From: Deltaproteobacteria bacterium
GTDB taxonomy: Bacteria; Myxococcota_A; Polyangia; GCA-2747355; JADLHG01
NCBI GenBank assembly: GCA_020848905.1
Contig: JADLHG010000033.1
Coordinates: forward strand, 1-64,000
Direction of reading: 5' to 3'
DNA: 64,000 bases
The position numbers and the translations under genes are program-made. Below the pieces are notes generated by a model. The model was not told where the DNA came from, made no database searches, and worked only from the letters and a program-made list of their open reading frames with translations. Positions 40,355 to 48,601 of the stretch are shown piece by piece. Each line of letters starts with the position of its first letter. Positions within the stretch are counted from its first letter, which is position 1.

Positions 40355-42547
40355 GTGGGCCGTCGCCTCTTCGCGCCGATGCTCGCCGCCGCCGCCCTCG
40401 TCTGCGCCGGACCGGCGCGCTCCGCTCTCGCGCAGGCTGAGCCCGGGCCGAGCCCCTCCTTCGAGACGGTGGTGCACGGGCCCAAGGGGCCGCCACGCCT
40501 GCCGCAGGGGCGCGCCACGAGCCGCGTCGGTCGTGAGGAGCTGGAGGAGCGCCTCCCCAGGTCCACCCCCGATGCGCTGCGCTACGAGCCGGGCGTGTTC
40601 GTCCAGCAGACCGGGCACGGGCAGGCCTCGGCCTACGTGCGGGGGCGCACGGGCCAGCAGACGGTGCTGCTCTTCGACGGCGTGCGGCTGAACACCAGCA
40701 CCTTCCGGCAGGGGCCGAACCAGTACTTCTTCACGGTGGACGCGCGTACGGTCCAGAGCCTCGAGGTCCTGCGCGGAGGGGCCTCCACGCTCTACGGTAG
40801 CGACGCGATTGGCGGCGTGCTGCAGGCCAACCCCATCGAGCCGACGCTTCGTGCGGAGGATCGCGGGTGGCGGCGGGTGCGGCCGGCGGCGATGCTTCGT
40901 TATGGCTCGGCCGACGGCGAGCTCGGGGGGCGCGTGCAGCTCGACCTCCAGCTCGGCGACCGCGCCGCCTTCGTGGGCGGCACGGGGTACCGGCGCGTGG
41001 GGGCGCTCGAGGGGGGCGGCCTGCTGCGGAGTCGCTCGACGGGGGAGCCGTCGCTCGTGCCGCGCCTGGCGGAGGATGGCCGCACGCAGCTCGGCACGGG
41101 CTTTCGGGAGCTCGCCTCCGACGGGCGACTCGCCGTGCGGCTCGGCCCGACCTCCCGGCTCGTGGCGGCGCTCTACGACTACCGGCAATTCGACGCGCCT
41201 CGCACCGATCAATGTCCGCCGGCCTACGCGCCCCGCTCGGAGTGTCTGCGCTACGAGGAGCAGTATCGGACGCTCGGCTACCTGGCGTACGAAGGGCCCT
41301 TCGGCCGGCTCGCCCCGCGAAGCCGCGCGGTGCTCTCGTATCAGCTCCAGCACGAACGACGGGCCCACGAGCGCCCGTACGCCTTCACCGTGAACGGCGG
41401 CCGCGACGACGTGCACACGCTCGGGCTCGCGGCGCAGCTCGAATCGCGCTGGTTCGCGGTCGGGCCTCGACTCCGCGCGCGGGTGCGCTACGGCGCGGAC
41501 CTCTACCACGACTGGGTCGCCTCGACGGCGTGGACGCTCTTCTCCGATCTGGACGACCGGGTCATCCCCTCCACGCGTGGGCAGTACCTGGACGGCGCGC
41601 GCTACCTCTGGGGGGGAGGTTTCGCGCAGGGTGAGCTCGGCGTGGCCGAACGCCTCTGGCTGCGCGTCGGCGGCCGCGCGTCGGGCGTCGCGGCGCGGGC
41701 GTCGGCGGACCGCGAGTCGGGGAGTCGCGCCGTGAACCGGAAGTTCGGCTCCGCGGTCGGCCACCTCGGGCTCGAGTGGCAGGCGCTTTACGCGCTCGCG
41801 CTCTTCGTGCACGTGGATCGATCGTTCCGGGCGCCGAACCTGGACGACCTGACCTCGCGGCAGCAGACCGGCCCGGGCTTTCAGCTCGAGAACCCGGCGC
41901 TCGACCCCGAGCACGCGTTGACGGTCGAGGCGGGGCTGCGGCTCGCGTCGCGCTTCGTGTCGGCCGAGCTCTGGGGCTACTGGACCGGCCTCGCCGATAC
42001 GATCGAACGCGCCCCCCGCAGCGCGGCGTCGTGCCCGCCCTCCTTGCCGCAGTGCGCGGCGTCCTGGTCGCGTTTCCAGCTCGTGAACCTGGACGGCTGG
42101 TCGCACCTCGCCGGCGCCGAGGCCGTGCTGCGCGTCACGCTCCCCTTCGGCTTCGCCGTGCGGACCACGCTGGCCTACGCCGTGGGCGAGGGCCCGAGTC
42201 CCCTCGGCGCCGCCTCCGGTTCGGTGCCGCTCTCTCGCGTGCCGCCGCTGAACGGCACCGCGGAACTCCGCTACCGTCACCGCGTGGGCCTCTTCGGCGG
42301 GGCTGGCCTGCGCTGGGCGCTCGCGCAGAGCCGGCTCTCCCTCGGGGATCAGCAGGACGTGCGGATCCCCGCTGGCGGCACCCCGGGCTTCGCCGTGCTG
42401 GAGCTGCGCGCGGGCTACCGCTTCCGGCGACACCTGCTCGTCAGCCTGCTCCTGGAAAACCTGGGCGATGCGGTGTACCGCTATCACGGCTCGAGCGTGA
42501 ACGGGCCGGGACGCAGCGTGACCGTGAACCTGGAGGGACGCTTGTGA
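40355..42547 (+). CDS. TonB-dependent outer-membrane receptor
   Basis: A 730-residue receptor, GTG start, signal peptide ending in SALAQA. The plug domain (about 60-165) contains YEPGVFVQQTGHGQAS, VLLFDGVRLNTS and LEVLRGGASTLYGSDAIGG, as in BtuB/CirA-type receptors. The beta-barrel from about 170 ends in a C-terminal strand TVNLEGRL. A clear TonB box was not found near the mature N-terminus (SFETVVHGP is the nearest). Imports a scarce ligand (siderophore, vitamin or sugar) using TonB energy. Directly behind the cyclic-di-GMP gene and overlapping the next lipoprotein gene by four bases. Confidence 0.92.
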   Translation: MGRRLFAPMLAAAALVCAGPARSALAQAEPGPSPSFETVVHGPKGPPRLPQGRATSRVGREELEERLPRSTPDALRYEPGVFVQQTGHGQASAYVRGRTGQQTVLLFDGVRLNTSTFRQGPNQYFFTVDARTVQSLEVLRGGASTLYGSDAIGGVLQANPIEPTLRAEDRGWRRVRPAAMLRYGSADGELGGRVQLDLQLGDRAAFVGGTGYRRVGALEGGGLLRSRSTGEPSLVPRLAEDGRTQLGTGFRELASDGRLAVRLGPTSRLVAALYDYRQFDAPRTDQCPPAYAPRSECLRYEEQYRTLGYLAYEGPFGRLAPRSRAVLSYQLQHERRAHERPYAFTVNGGRDDVHTLGLAAQLESRWFAVGPRLRARVRYGADLYHDWVASTAWTLFSDLDDRVIPSTRGQYLDGARYLWGGGFAQGELGVAERLWLRVGGRASGVAARASADRESGSRAVNRKFGSAVGHLGLEWQALYALALFVHVDRSFRAPNLDDLTSRQQTGPGFQLENPALDPEHALTVEAGLRLASRFVSAELWGYWTGLADTIERAPRSAASCPPSLPQCAASWSRFQLVNLDGWSHLAGAEAVLRVTLPFGFAVRTTLAYAVGEGPSPLGAASGSVPLSRVPPLNGTAELRYRHRVGLFGGAGLRWALAQSRLSLGDQQDVRIPAGGTPGFAVLELRAGYRFRRHLLVSLLLENLGDAVYRYHGSSVNGPGRSVTVNLEGRL

Positions 42548-43707
42548 GAACACGAAGGTGCGGGTCGGCCCGGCACGTCCGTATCGCGGTGCTCGCCCTT
42601 TGCCTCGGCGCGTGTTCGGCCTCGGACCCCGTCCCGACGGGCGACGCGGGCCCCCGCGACGCGAGGGTGAACGGGCGCGAGAGCGGCACGCTGGCCGATG
42701 CGGTCTCGAGCTGCCGCGCGAGCTGGGCGCTCCCGACGGTGACGGGGCAGCCGGGCGGATGCGCGAAGCGGGCGGGTGACTACACGCCGGGGGACGCGGC
42801 GGATGGCTGGCCGCCGTGCGTCTCGGACGACGGCGCCTACCACCCCTTCGATCCGAGCATCAGCAGCGCGGCGCGGGTCGCGGCCTTCGAGGAGATCCGG
42901 AGCCGACTGCTCGGGGGGGACGCTCCTTCGCGGCAGGCCTTCGTGGACGCGCGGGTGGCCTACTCGCAGCCCGAGGGCCTCCTCTCGCGGGTGGCGCGGC
43001 GCGAGGACGAGCACGTCGCGCCGGCGGCCAAGGCGTGCGCCGACATGACCGCGGACGAGCTCTCCGCGAGCCGCGACCGCTGTGCGGGGCCCGCGCAGAT
43101 CCTGCCGCTCCTCACGCAGGCCTTTGCGGCGGGGGCGCAGGGCACGGAGCCCTTGACCAGCGCGGCCCGCGTCGAGGCGGGTCTCCTCTGGTTCCTCTAC
43201 CTCTCCGTGCACAAGGAGGCGCTCACCTGCGCGAGCAATCGCAAGGACTGCGACTCCAGCCAGGCCTACTACCACGGCGGCGCGCCGCGGAGCGGAGGGC
43301 TCGGACTCGCCCGCTACGTGCGCGACCTCAGTGCGCAGGCGCACGACCGCGTCTGGGACGGTCTCCTTGCCGTGCGCTGCTGGCGCGACCTCGACCCGGC
43401 GGACAAGGCGGAGCAGCTCGACCTGCGCGGCAAGGCGGTGGGCCAGCTCGACCGTGCGCTCCTCCGGGGGCTCGCGCTGCTGGTGAAGGCGCGGGTCCAG
43501 GCCGCCGCGGACGCGGGGTGCGAGGCCGCGCGGGCCGCGCTGTGGAACAGCGCGCAGCTCGTCGGGCGCATCCTGGAGCGAGAGGCGAGGCTACGCGACG
43601 CCGCGCAGGCCGAGGCGCTGCGCGCGGAGCTCTCGCGTCCGCGCGTCGAGGCGCGCGCGGTGTCCGCGGTCCACGGGGCCGTCGAGGCCCTCTTTCCCTG
43701 CCCCTGA
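42544..43707 (+). CDS. Lipoprotein coupled to the TonB receptor, unknown
   Basis: A 387-residue lipoprotein; GTG 42544 overlaps the receptor stop (GTGA). Lipobox CLGACS near residue 20, short Asp/Gly linker, then an all-helical domain with cysteines in pairs (SSCRAS, GGCAKR, PPCVSD, KACADM, RDRCAG, LTCASNRKDC, RCWRDL, GCEAA, LFPCP). Helices such as AARVEAGLLWFLYLSVHKEAL recall imelysin-like periplasmic proteins that partner TonB receptors, but the GxHxxE signature is missing. Likely a surface or periplasmic binding partner of the receptor. Its last 117 bases overlap the convergent sigma-factor gene. Confidence 0.7.
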   Translation: MRTRRCGSARHVRIAVLALCLGACSASDPVPTGDAGPRDARVNGRESGTLADAVSSCRASWALPTVTGQPGGCAKRAGDYTPGDAADGWPPCVSDDGAYHPFDPSISSAARVAAFEEIRSRLLGGDAPSRQAFVDARVAYSQPEGLLSRVARREDEHVAPAAKACADMTADELSASRDRCAGPAQILPLLTQAFAAGAQGTEPLTSAARVEAGLLWFLYLSVHKEALTCASNRKDCDSSQAYYHGGAPRSGGLGLARYVRDLSAQAHDRVWDGLLAVRCWRDLDPADKAEQLDLRGKAVGQLDRALLRGLALLVKARVQAAADAGCEAARAALWNSAQLVGRILEREARLRDAAQAEALRAELSRPRVEARAVSAVHGAVEALFPCP

Positions 43708-44379
43708 GGGGCGGCCGAGCGCCTGCCGTTCGAGGCGTGCCACGAGCTGTTCGAGCTTCTTCCGCAGCTTGAACTTCCGGCTGTGCACCGTGTTCACCGC
43801 GATTCCGAGCTCGCGGGCCACGTCGGCCGTGGGGCGCTCGTCGCAGAAACAGAGCCAGAGGAACCGCTGGTCCTCCACGGGCAGGTGGGCGAGCGCCCGT
43901 CGCGCCAGCTCGGCCGCCTGCTCGGCCTCGAGCTGGGCGTCGGGGCTCTCGTCGGTGACGGCGAGCGGCGCCTCGGCCGCGAGGGCCTCGAGGCGGCTCT
44001 TGTGACTCGAGCGCGCTCGCAGGCGATCGATCGTGCAGTTGATCGTGAGGAGCATGAGCCAGCTCGATAGCCGGTAGCCGCGTGCGGGGTCGAAGGCCCG
44101 CAGCTTCCGCCGGTCCTCGCCGAGGAGCTGCACCCAGACCTCGGCCACCAGGTCGGCCCGGTCGTCTGCCGTGGCCGCGGCGCCGAACCGGCGCAGCACG
44201 CGCGCGACGCAGCCGCTGATGAGGCGTTCGTAGCGCTCGCAGAAGAGAGTCCAGCCTTCCCGGTCCCCCGCCAGCACCCGGTCGAGCAGCGCGAGCTCCT
44301 CGGCCGAGGCTCCACCGGCGAGCGATTCTCCGTCCGGGGCTCGAGTGACCTTCCACGCCATCGTGTCTGCAACTGTCAT
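43591..44379 (-). CDS. ECF-type RNA polymerase sigma factor
   Basis: A 262-residue sigma-70 family protein. Region 2 (about 35-110) has VAEVWVQLLGEDRRKLRAF, RGYRLSSWLMLLTIN and CTIDRLRARS. Region 4 (about 160-215) has LPVEDQRFLWLCFCDER and the helix-turn-helix ADVARELGIAVNTVHSRKFK. ATG 44379 follows AGAGGATTTC. Normal family members would end near residue 220; the last ~40 residues (basic, Arg/Leu-rich) are read through the 3' end of the convergent lipoprotein gene and may be a non-conserved tail. No anti-sigma gene is adjacent. Divergent from the AraC regulator at 44587. Confidence 0.85.
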   Translation of the reverse strand: MTVADTMAWKVTRAPDGESLAGGASAEELALLDRVLAGDREGWTLFCERYERLISGCVARVLRRFGAAATADDRADLVAEVWVQLLGEDRRKLRAFDPARGYRLSSWLMLLTINCTIDRLRARSSHKSRLEALAAEAPLAVTDESPDAQLEAEQAAELARRALAHLPVEDQRFLWLCFCDERPTADVARELGIAVNTVHSRKFKLRKKLEQLVARLERQALGRPSGAGKEGLDGPVDRGHRARLDARTRELRAQRLGLRGVA

Positions 44380-44394
44380 GAAATCCTCTGTGCC

Positions 44395-44485
44395 TTCCGT
44401 CAGATGGTCCGCGTTGACGCCAGCGCCGCTCAGAGTAGCCGCGGAGCCGCGTGGCGCAGTGACGCGTTCCGTCAGAAGCGTTGAC
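44395..44485. promoter_or_regulatory. Direct repeats in the sigma/AraC divergent region
   Basis: TTCCGTCAGA occurs at 44395-44404 and 44467-44476, each followed by GCGTTGAC (44411-44418 and 44478-44485; gaps of six and one). A further GCGTCAGG lies at 44490. Repeated half-sites on one face of a shared promoter region suit an AraC-type regulator binding as monomers. Confidence 0.4.
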
Positions 44486-44586
44486 AGGTTGCGTCAGGCA
44501 GGTGGGAGAAGGTGCTCACATCTGTCCCCGTTGAAGTCCTCGATACCGCCACTAGAATCAACGAACCAGGAGGGCAACCTACAGGT

Positions 44587-45597
44587 ATGCTTTCTGACCA
44601 CAGCACGGTTTCGGTCCCCTACGTCCGAATGCTCCTCGGTGGCGCGCAGGCGGCGGGCCTGGGGCTGGCGGAGCTTCTGGCCGCGGTGGGCCTTGCGCCC
44701 GAGGCGCTCGCCGATTCCGACGGGCGCGTGCCGCGCGAGGCTACCTTTCGTCTGTGGCAGGAGCTGGCCGTCCGCACCCGCGACGACGCGATCGGGCTGC
44801 ACGTGGCAGAGCGCCTGCAGCCGGGGGCCTTCGCCGTGCTCGACTACGCCGCACGCAACGCCCCCACTCTCGGTGAGGCATTTGCCCGCCTGGCGCGCTA
44901 CTCGCGGCTTGTGCACGACCTGGCCGAGGTGCGGCTGGAGGTGACCGGCCGGATCGCCCGACTGAGCTACGACGTACCGAAGGATCCGCGCGCCTCGCCG
45001 CGCCAGGCGGCCGAGTGGGCCGTCGCGATCTGGCTCGTGGCGGGGCGTCAGATCCTCGAGGAGGAGTGGGTCCCGACGGAGGTCTGGTTCCAGCACGAGG
45101 CGCCGCACGACACGCGCGAGCACCGACGGCTCTTCAAGGCGCCGATCGCCTTCGAGCGCAGCACGAACGCGCTGCTGATGGAGGCGGCGCTCCTCGAGCG
45201 ACCCGCGCGCCGGGCCGATCATCAACTGGGGGCGATCCTGGACCGCTACGCGCAGGACCTGCTCGACCGGCTGCCGAAGGTGGAAGCCTTCACCGACCGC
45301 GTGCGGCGGCTCGTGGCGGAGGCGCTTCGCGGGGGCGATCCGTCGGTCGAGGCCGTGGCGCGCCGGCTGCAGATGAGCCCCCGGACCTTGCAGCGACGCC
45401 TCAAGGACGAGGGGGCCTCGCACCAGGACCTGGTGGACACGATGCGCTGCGAGCTCGCCACGCAGTACCTGGGCGAGCGGCAGATGGCCATCGGAGAGGC
45501 GGCCTTTCTCCTCGGTTTCTCGGAGCCGAGCGCCTTCCACCGGGCCTTCAAGCGATGGACCGGAACCACGCCCGGAGAGTTCCGGCGGACCCAGTAG
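44587..45597 (+). CDS. AraC-family transcriptional regulator (OruR/ArgR-like)
   Basis: A 336-residue regulator. The N-terminal 200 residues match the 'arabinose-binding-like' domain of the OruR/ToxT-type group (YVRMLLGGAQAAGLGLAELL, FRLWQELAVRTRDDAIGLHV). The C-terminal AraC DNA-binding domain (about 240-335) has two helix-turn-helices: SVEAVARRLQMSPRTLQRRL and IGEAAFLLGFSEPSAFHRAF, with the closing TGTTPGEFR. Start at ATG 44587, 12 bases after an AGGAGG; the frame is open to 44512. Twelve bases before the next gene, so they may share an mRNA. Ligand and targets unknown; the direct repeats upstream may be its own sites. Confidence 0.9.
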   Translation: MLSDHSTVSVPYVRMLLGGAQAAGLGLAELLAAVGLAPEALADSDGRVPREATFRLWQELAVRTRDDAIGLHVAERLQPGAFAVLDYAARNAPTLGEAFARLARYSRLVHDLAEVRLEVTGRIARLSYDVPKDPRASPRQAAEWAVAIWLVAGRQILEEEWVPTEVWFQHEAPHDTREHRRLFKAPIAFERSTNALLMEAALLERPARRADHQLGAILDRYAQDLLDRLPKVEAFTDRVRRLVAEALRGGDPSVEAVARRLQMSPRTLQRRLKDEGASHQDLVDTMRCELATQYLGERQMAIGEAAFLLGFSEPSAFHRAFKRWTGTTPGEFRRTQ

Positions 45598-45609
45598 GGA
45601 GGCGCGCCC

Positions 45610-46167
45610 ATGACGACGGTCGCGGAGCCCGGCGATCTGATCCTGGTGCGCAGCCCGGGGCGCATCTTTGCGCTCGGGCGCCGCTTGGCCGGCAACGCCT
45701 ACGACCACGTCGCCATCGTCGTCGAAGGGGGCGAGACGGTGAACATCGACAAGCCACGCGTGCGGTGCCTTCCGGTGGAGCGACTGCTGCGGGCCTCGCT
45801 CGCGCCCCTCGTGCTCCGTCCGGGGTGGCAGCACCCCGACGAACGGCGGGCCTTCCTCGCCTGGACCCGGAGCCTCCTCGGGCGGCCGTATGACCGCCGG
45901 CGCACCTACGGCCTGGTGCCCCGGCTCCTCGCCCGTCGGCTGACGGGGATCGCGGTTCCGCTCGCCGCGCCCCGGGTCGACCAGTCGCACTGGATCTGCA
46001 CCGACGCCGTGCTCCTCGGGCTCGAGCGTTGCCGGCCCGGGTTTCCCGCGGTGCGCGGCCTGGAGCTCGACTGGGTGCGGCTCCGCTGCGGCAGCACGAA
46101 CGACTTCCTGCGCATTCACGAGGCGCGCCCCGACCTGCTGGCGCGGGTGGAGAGCGGCGCGGCCTGA
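45610..46167 (+). CDS. YiiX/C92-like permuted papain-fold protein
   Basis: A 185-residue protein of the NlpC/P60-superfamily permuted branch (YiiX/YebB, lecithin-retinol-acyltransferase-like). Motifs in order: GDLILVRSPG, the catalytic His in AYDHVAIVVEGG, then GRPYD, and the catalytic Cys in HWICTDAV. The order His before Cys is the mark of the permuted fold. Such proteins act on lipids, acyl-proteins or peptidoglycan amides; no signal peptide is present. Ribosome site GGGAGG before ATG 45610. Follows the AraC gene by 12 bases. Activity plausible, substrate unknown. Confidence 0.75.
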   Translation: MTTVAEPGDLILVRSPGRIFALGRRLAGNAYDHVAIVVEGGETVNIDKPRVRCLPVERLLRASLAPLVLRPGWQHPDERRAFLAWTRSLLGRPYDRRRTYGLVPRLLARRLTGIAVPLAAPRVDQSHWICTDAVLLGLERCRPGFPAVRGLELDWVRLRCGSTNDFLRIHEARPDLLARVESGAA

Positions 46168-46202
46168 GGCGCTAGGCGCGGCCTGAGGCGCTAGGCGCGG
46201 CC
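46159..46202. repeat. 19-bp tandem duplication between convergent genes
   Basis: The unit GCGGCCTGAGGCGCTAGGC occurs at 46159-46177 and 46178-46196, with six more bases of a third copy. The first copy holds the TGA of the C92-like gene, the second the TAG (reverse strand) of the APC permease gene, so each convergent gene stops in a different copy. A recent slippage event is likely. Confidence 0.8.
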
Positions 46203-47648
46203 CGCCTTCTGCACCAGGCTGTGGTGCCGACCGTAACCGAAGTAGATCGCCAGCCCGATGGCCAGCCAGACGCCGAGGCGTAGCCAGGTGTCCCGGGGGA
46301 GCGCGGCCATCTGCGCCACGCTGATCAGCGCCCCCAGGATCGGCACGAAGGGGGAGAGCGGCGTTTTGAACGGGCGCTCCAGGTCGGGGCGGGAGTAGCG
46401 CAGCGCCACCACGCCCACGCTGACGATCACGAAGGCCAGCAGGGTGCCGATGGAGACGAGCTCCCCGAGGATCCCGATCGGGAAGAGGCCGGCGATGATG
46501 GCCGCCACGCAGCCCGTGAGGAGGGTCGTGACGTGCGGCGTGTGGAAGCGGGGGTGGATCTTGCCGAAGCCCGCCGGCAGCAGCCCGTCGCGCGCCATGG
46601 CGTAGAAGATGCGCGGCTGACCCATGAGGAGCACGAGCACGACCGAGCTCAGCCCGGCGATGGCGCCCACCTTGATCACCGGGCGGAGCCAGAAGAGGGC
46701 CGGGCCGGCGGCGTTCACGGCGACGGCGATGGGGTCGGGCACGCCGAGCTGGTTGTAGGGGACCATGCCGGTCATCACCAGGCCGACGATGATGTAGAGC
46801 ACGGTGGAGACGGCCAGAGAGGCCAGGATGCCGATGGGCAGGGTCCGCTGCGGGTTCTTGGCCTCCTGCGCCGCGGTGGAGACCGCGTCGAAGCCGATGT
46901 AGGCGAAGAAGATCACCCCCGCGCCGCGCATCACCCCGCTCCAGCCGAAGTGGCCGAACGTGCCGTCGTTGGGCGGGATGAAGGGGGTCCAGTTCTCCGT
47001 GTGGATGTAGGAGACGCCGAAGCCGATGAAGAGCAGCAGGACGACGATCTTGGTCAGCACGATCAGGTTATTGAAGCGGGCCGATTCGCGCATGCCGATG
47101 ACCAGGATCGCGGTGGCGAGGGCCACGATGAAGATGGCCGGCAGGTTCACGAGCGCGCCCGTGCTCGACCAGCCGTGCACCGCATCGTAGGAGAAGGGGG
47201 CGCTGGTGAGCTGGGCCGGCAAAGCCAGGCCGAAGTCCTTGAGGAAGCTCACCACGTAGGCCGACCAGCCGACGGCGACGGTCGAGGCCCCGAAGAGGTA
47301 CTCGAGGATGAGGTCCCAGCCGATGATCCAGGCCAGAAACTCGCCGAGCGTCGCGTAGGCGTAGGTGTACGCGCTTCCCGCGAGGGGGATCATCGAGGCC
47401 ATCTCGGCGTAGCAGAGGCCGTTGAAGGCGCAGCCGAGCCCCGAGATGACGAACGAGAGCACGATGGCCGGTCCGGCGTAGCCCGCCGCGGCCTGCCCCG
47501 TGAGGACGAAGATGCCCGCGCCGATGATGGCGCCGATGCCGAGACTCGTCAGGTTGAGGGGCCCGAGCACCCGTTTGAGCCCGTGCCCTTCGCCGGGCTC
47601 GGCGAGTAGATCCCCGATCTGTTTGCGGACGAACAACCCCTTCGCCAT
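46191..47648 (-). CDS. APC-superfamily amino acid permease (CAT/YfnA-like)
   Basis: A 485-residue transporter with about 12-13 membrane helices. Helix 1 has [17 protein letters not shown], the backbone-binding loop of LeuT-fold APC carriers. Helix 6 is [20 protein letters not shown], typical of the cationic amino acid transporter (CAT)/YfnA group. [13 protein letters not shown] follows helix 8. Start at ATG 47648 (GAGGTG seven bases before), eight residues inside a longer frame. Imports or exchanges amino acids at the inner membrane. Neighbouring genes give no hint of which. Its stop lies in the 19-base tandem duplication. Confidence 0.93.
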   Translation of the reverse strand: MAKGLFVRKQIGDLLAEPGEGHGLKRVLGPLNLTSLGIGAIIGAGIFVLTGQAAAGYAGPAIVLSFVISGLGCAFNGLCYAEMASMIPLAGSAYTYAYATLGEFLAWIIGWDLILEYLFGASTVAVGWSAYVVSFLKDFGLALPAQLTSAPFSYDAVHGWSSTGALVNLPAIFIVALATAILVIGMRESARFNNLIVLTKIVVLLLFIGFGVSYIHTENWTPFIPPNDGTFGHFGWSGVMRGAGVIFFAYIGFDAVSTAAQEAKNPQRTLPIGILASLAVSTVLYIIVGLVMTGMVPYNQLGVPDPIAVAVNAAGPALFWLRPVIKVGAIAGLSSVVLVLLMGQPRIFYAMARDGLLPAGFGKIHPRFHTPHVTTLLTGCVAAIIAGLFPIGILGELVSIGTLLAFVIVSVGVVALRYSRPDLERPFKTPLSPFVPILGALISVAQMAALPRDTWLRLGVWLAIGLAIYFGYGRHHSLVQKAGRA

Positions 47649-48013
47649 GTCTGCACCTCGTCGGTGCCACATCTACCATGGCCGCGCGGCCCTGGGCTAG
47701 AGCGCCGACAGCCCTGCTCAGGGCTCCCGAGTTCTCGGACATGGGGGTATAGAGTGGGCGGCGCGTCGGGCAAGCGCCCCCTCGCGCACCGCCCCGCAGT
47801 CGTCGCGCGCCGTGGAGGGGTGGGATGGAGGGTGCCGAGGAGGCCGTGGGGAGAGGAGGCAGGGGGACATGCGAGAGGCGCGACGTGCGGGGCTGCGGAC
47901 CTCCGGCGACAGCGCCCTGGCGGGCGCTGCTGCCTACGGACGCTGCGCTCGGGGGCCTTGCCCCGCCGCGCCGCTGCCGTTGTCGGGGTGCTCGGGTGGG
48001 CCGAGGAGAGGAG
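47649..48013. other. Intergenic region with purine-rich stretch
   Basis: 365 bases between the permease start and the transposase remnant. It has a six-base inverted repeat AGCCCT-N4-AGGGCT (47710-47725) about 65 bases before the permease start, a possible operator, and a strongly G/A-biased segment at 47815-47880. Short open frames exist on the plus strand, but their composition and lack of ribosome sites argue against genes. Confidence 0.5.
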
Positions 48014-48390
48014 CTAGGCCTGAGCGCCCATCAGGAGGTGCAGGAGGTAGGAACGGTCGAATCCGGCGCGCTTTCTGGAGTTGGCGACGCCGACCTTGCG
48101 GCGCTGGTCGGTCTTCACGAGGTTGAGGGCGAAGTGGCGCAGGATGGGCACGTTGGCCGCGGCGTTCTTGGCGCGATGCCGGGCCCGGTCCTCGCCAACG
48201 GCCACGTCGAGGACCGTGCCCTCGTGGGTCGTCCACCTCCGTGAAGGCCGCGGCTCGTCTTGCCATCGATCGCTATGTGCTTGGCCTCGGCGAGCAGGCG
48301 CGAGGCATGTTGGTCCTCGCCGCACACCGCTCTTAGCACCCTTCGGTTCCCTCGAGCCCTCCCGCGCGGTCCATCCTCCACGCCTACGCC
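48014..48390 (-). pseudogene. Decayed ISAs1-family transposase fragment
   Basis: Two frames on the minus strand match parts of an ISAs1/H-repeat transposase. About 48247-48342 encodes RVLRAVCGEDQHASRLLAEA followed by HIAIDGKTSRG, the catalytic-Asp region (IDGKT). About 48014-48235, in another frame, encodes the C-terminal part with VLDVAVGEDRAR, NVPILRHFALNLVK and KRAGFDRSYLLHLL. The middle third (second Asp and most of the DDE core) is missing at the junction near 48240 and no N-terminus can be read, so the gene is dead. No terminal repeats were found; the 210 bases up to 48601 hold nothing recognisable. Confidence 0.75.
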
Positions 48391-48601
48391 GGCATCACCG
48401 GGGCCCCGGCGGGCGCGAGGTGACGCGAGGCCCGGGCGGCGTCCGCCAGGGCCCGCGTCACGAGCGCCCAAGGCCCTCCCCAGTCTCTTCCATCCGGAAA
48501 ACGCGATCGCCCTGCAGCGCCGCTCCGACCCGTTTGGCGATTGACAGACCGTGAGGAGCCGTCGACTGTCATCCGACCTCCGGTCGAGGGCTGGCCCGTA
48601 G

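Noticed and set aside
38084-42553. A 1489-residue open frame on the minus strand across the GGDEF and TonB receptor genes
   Set aside because: It is antisense to two clearly recognisable genes, is rich in Arg, His, Glu and Gly as expected from reverse-complemented GC-rich codons, and shows no domain or ribosome site.
42544-43707. Imelysin-type peptidase call for the TonB-linked lipoprotein
   Set aside because: Helical layout is similar, but the GxHxxE signature is not present.
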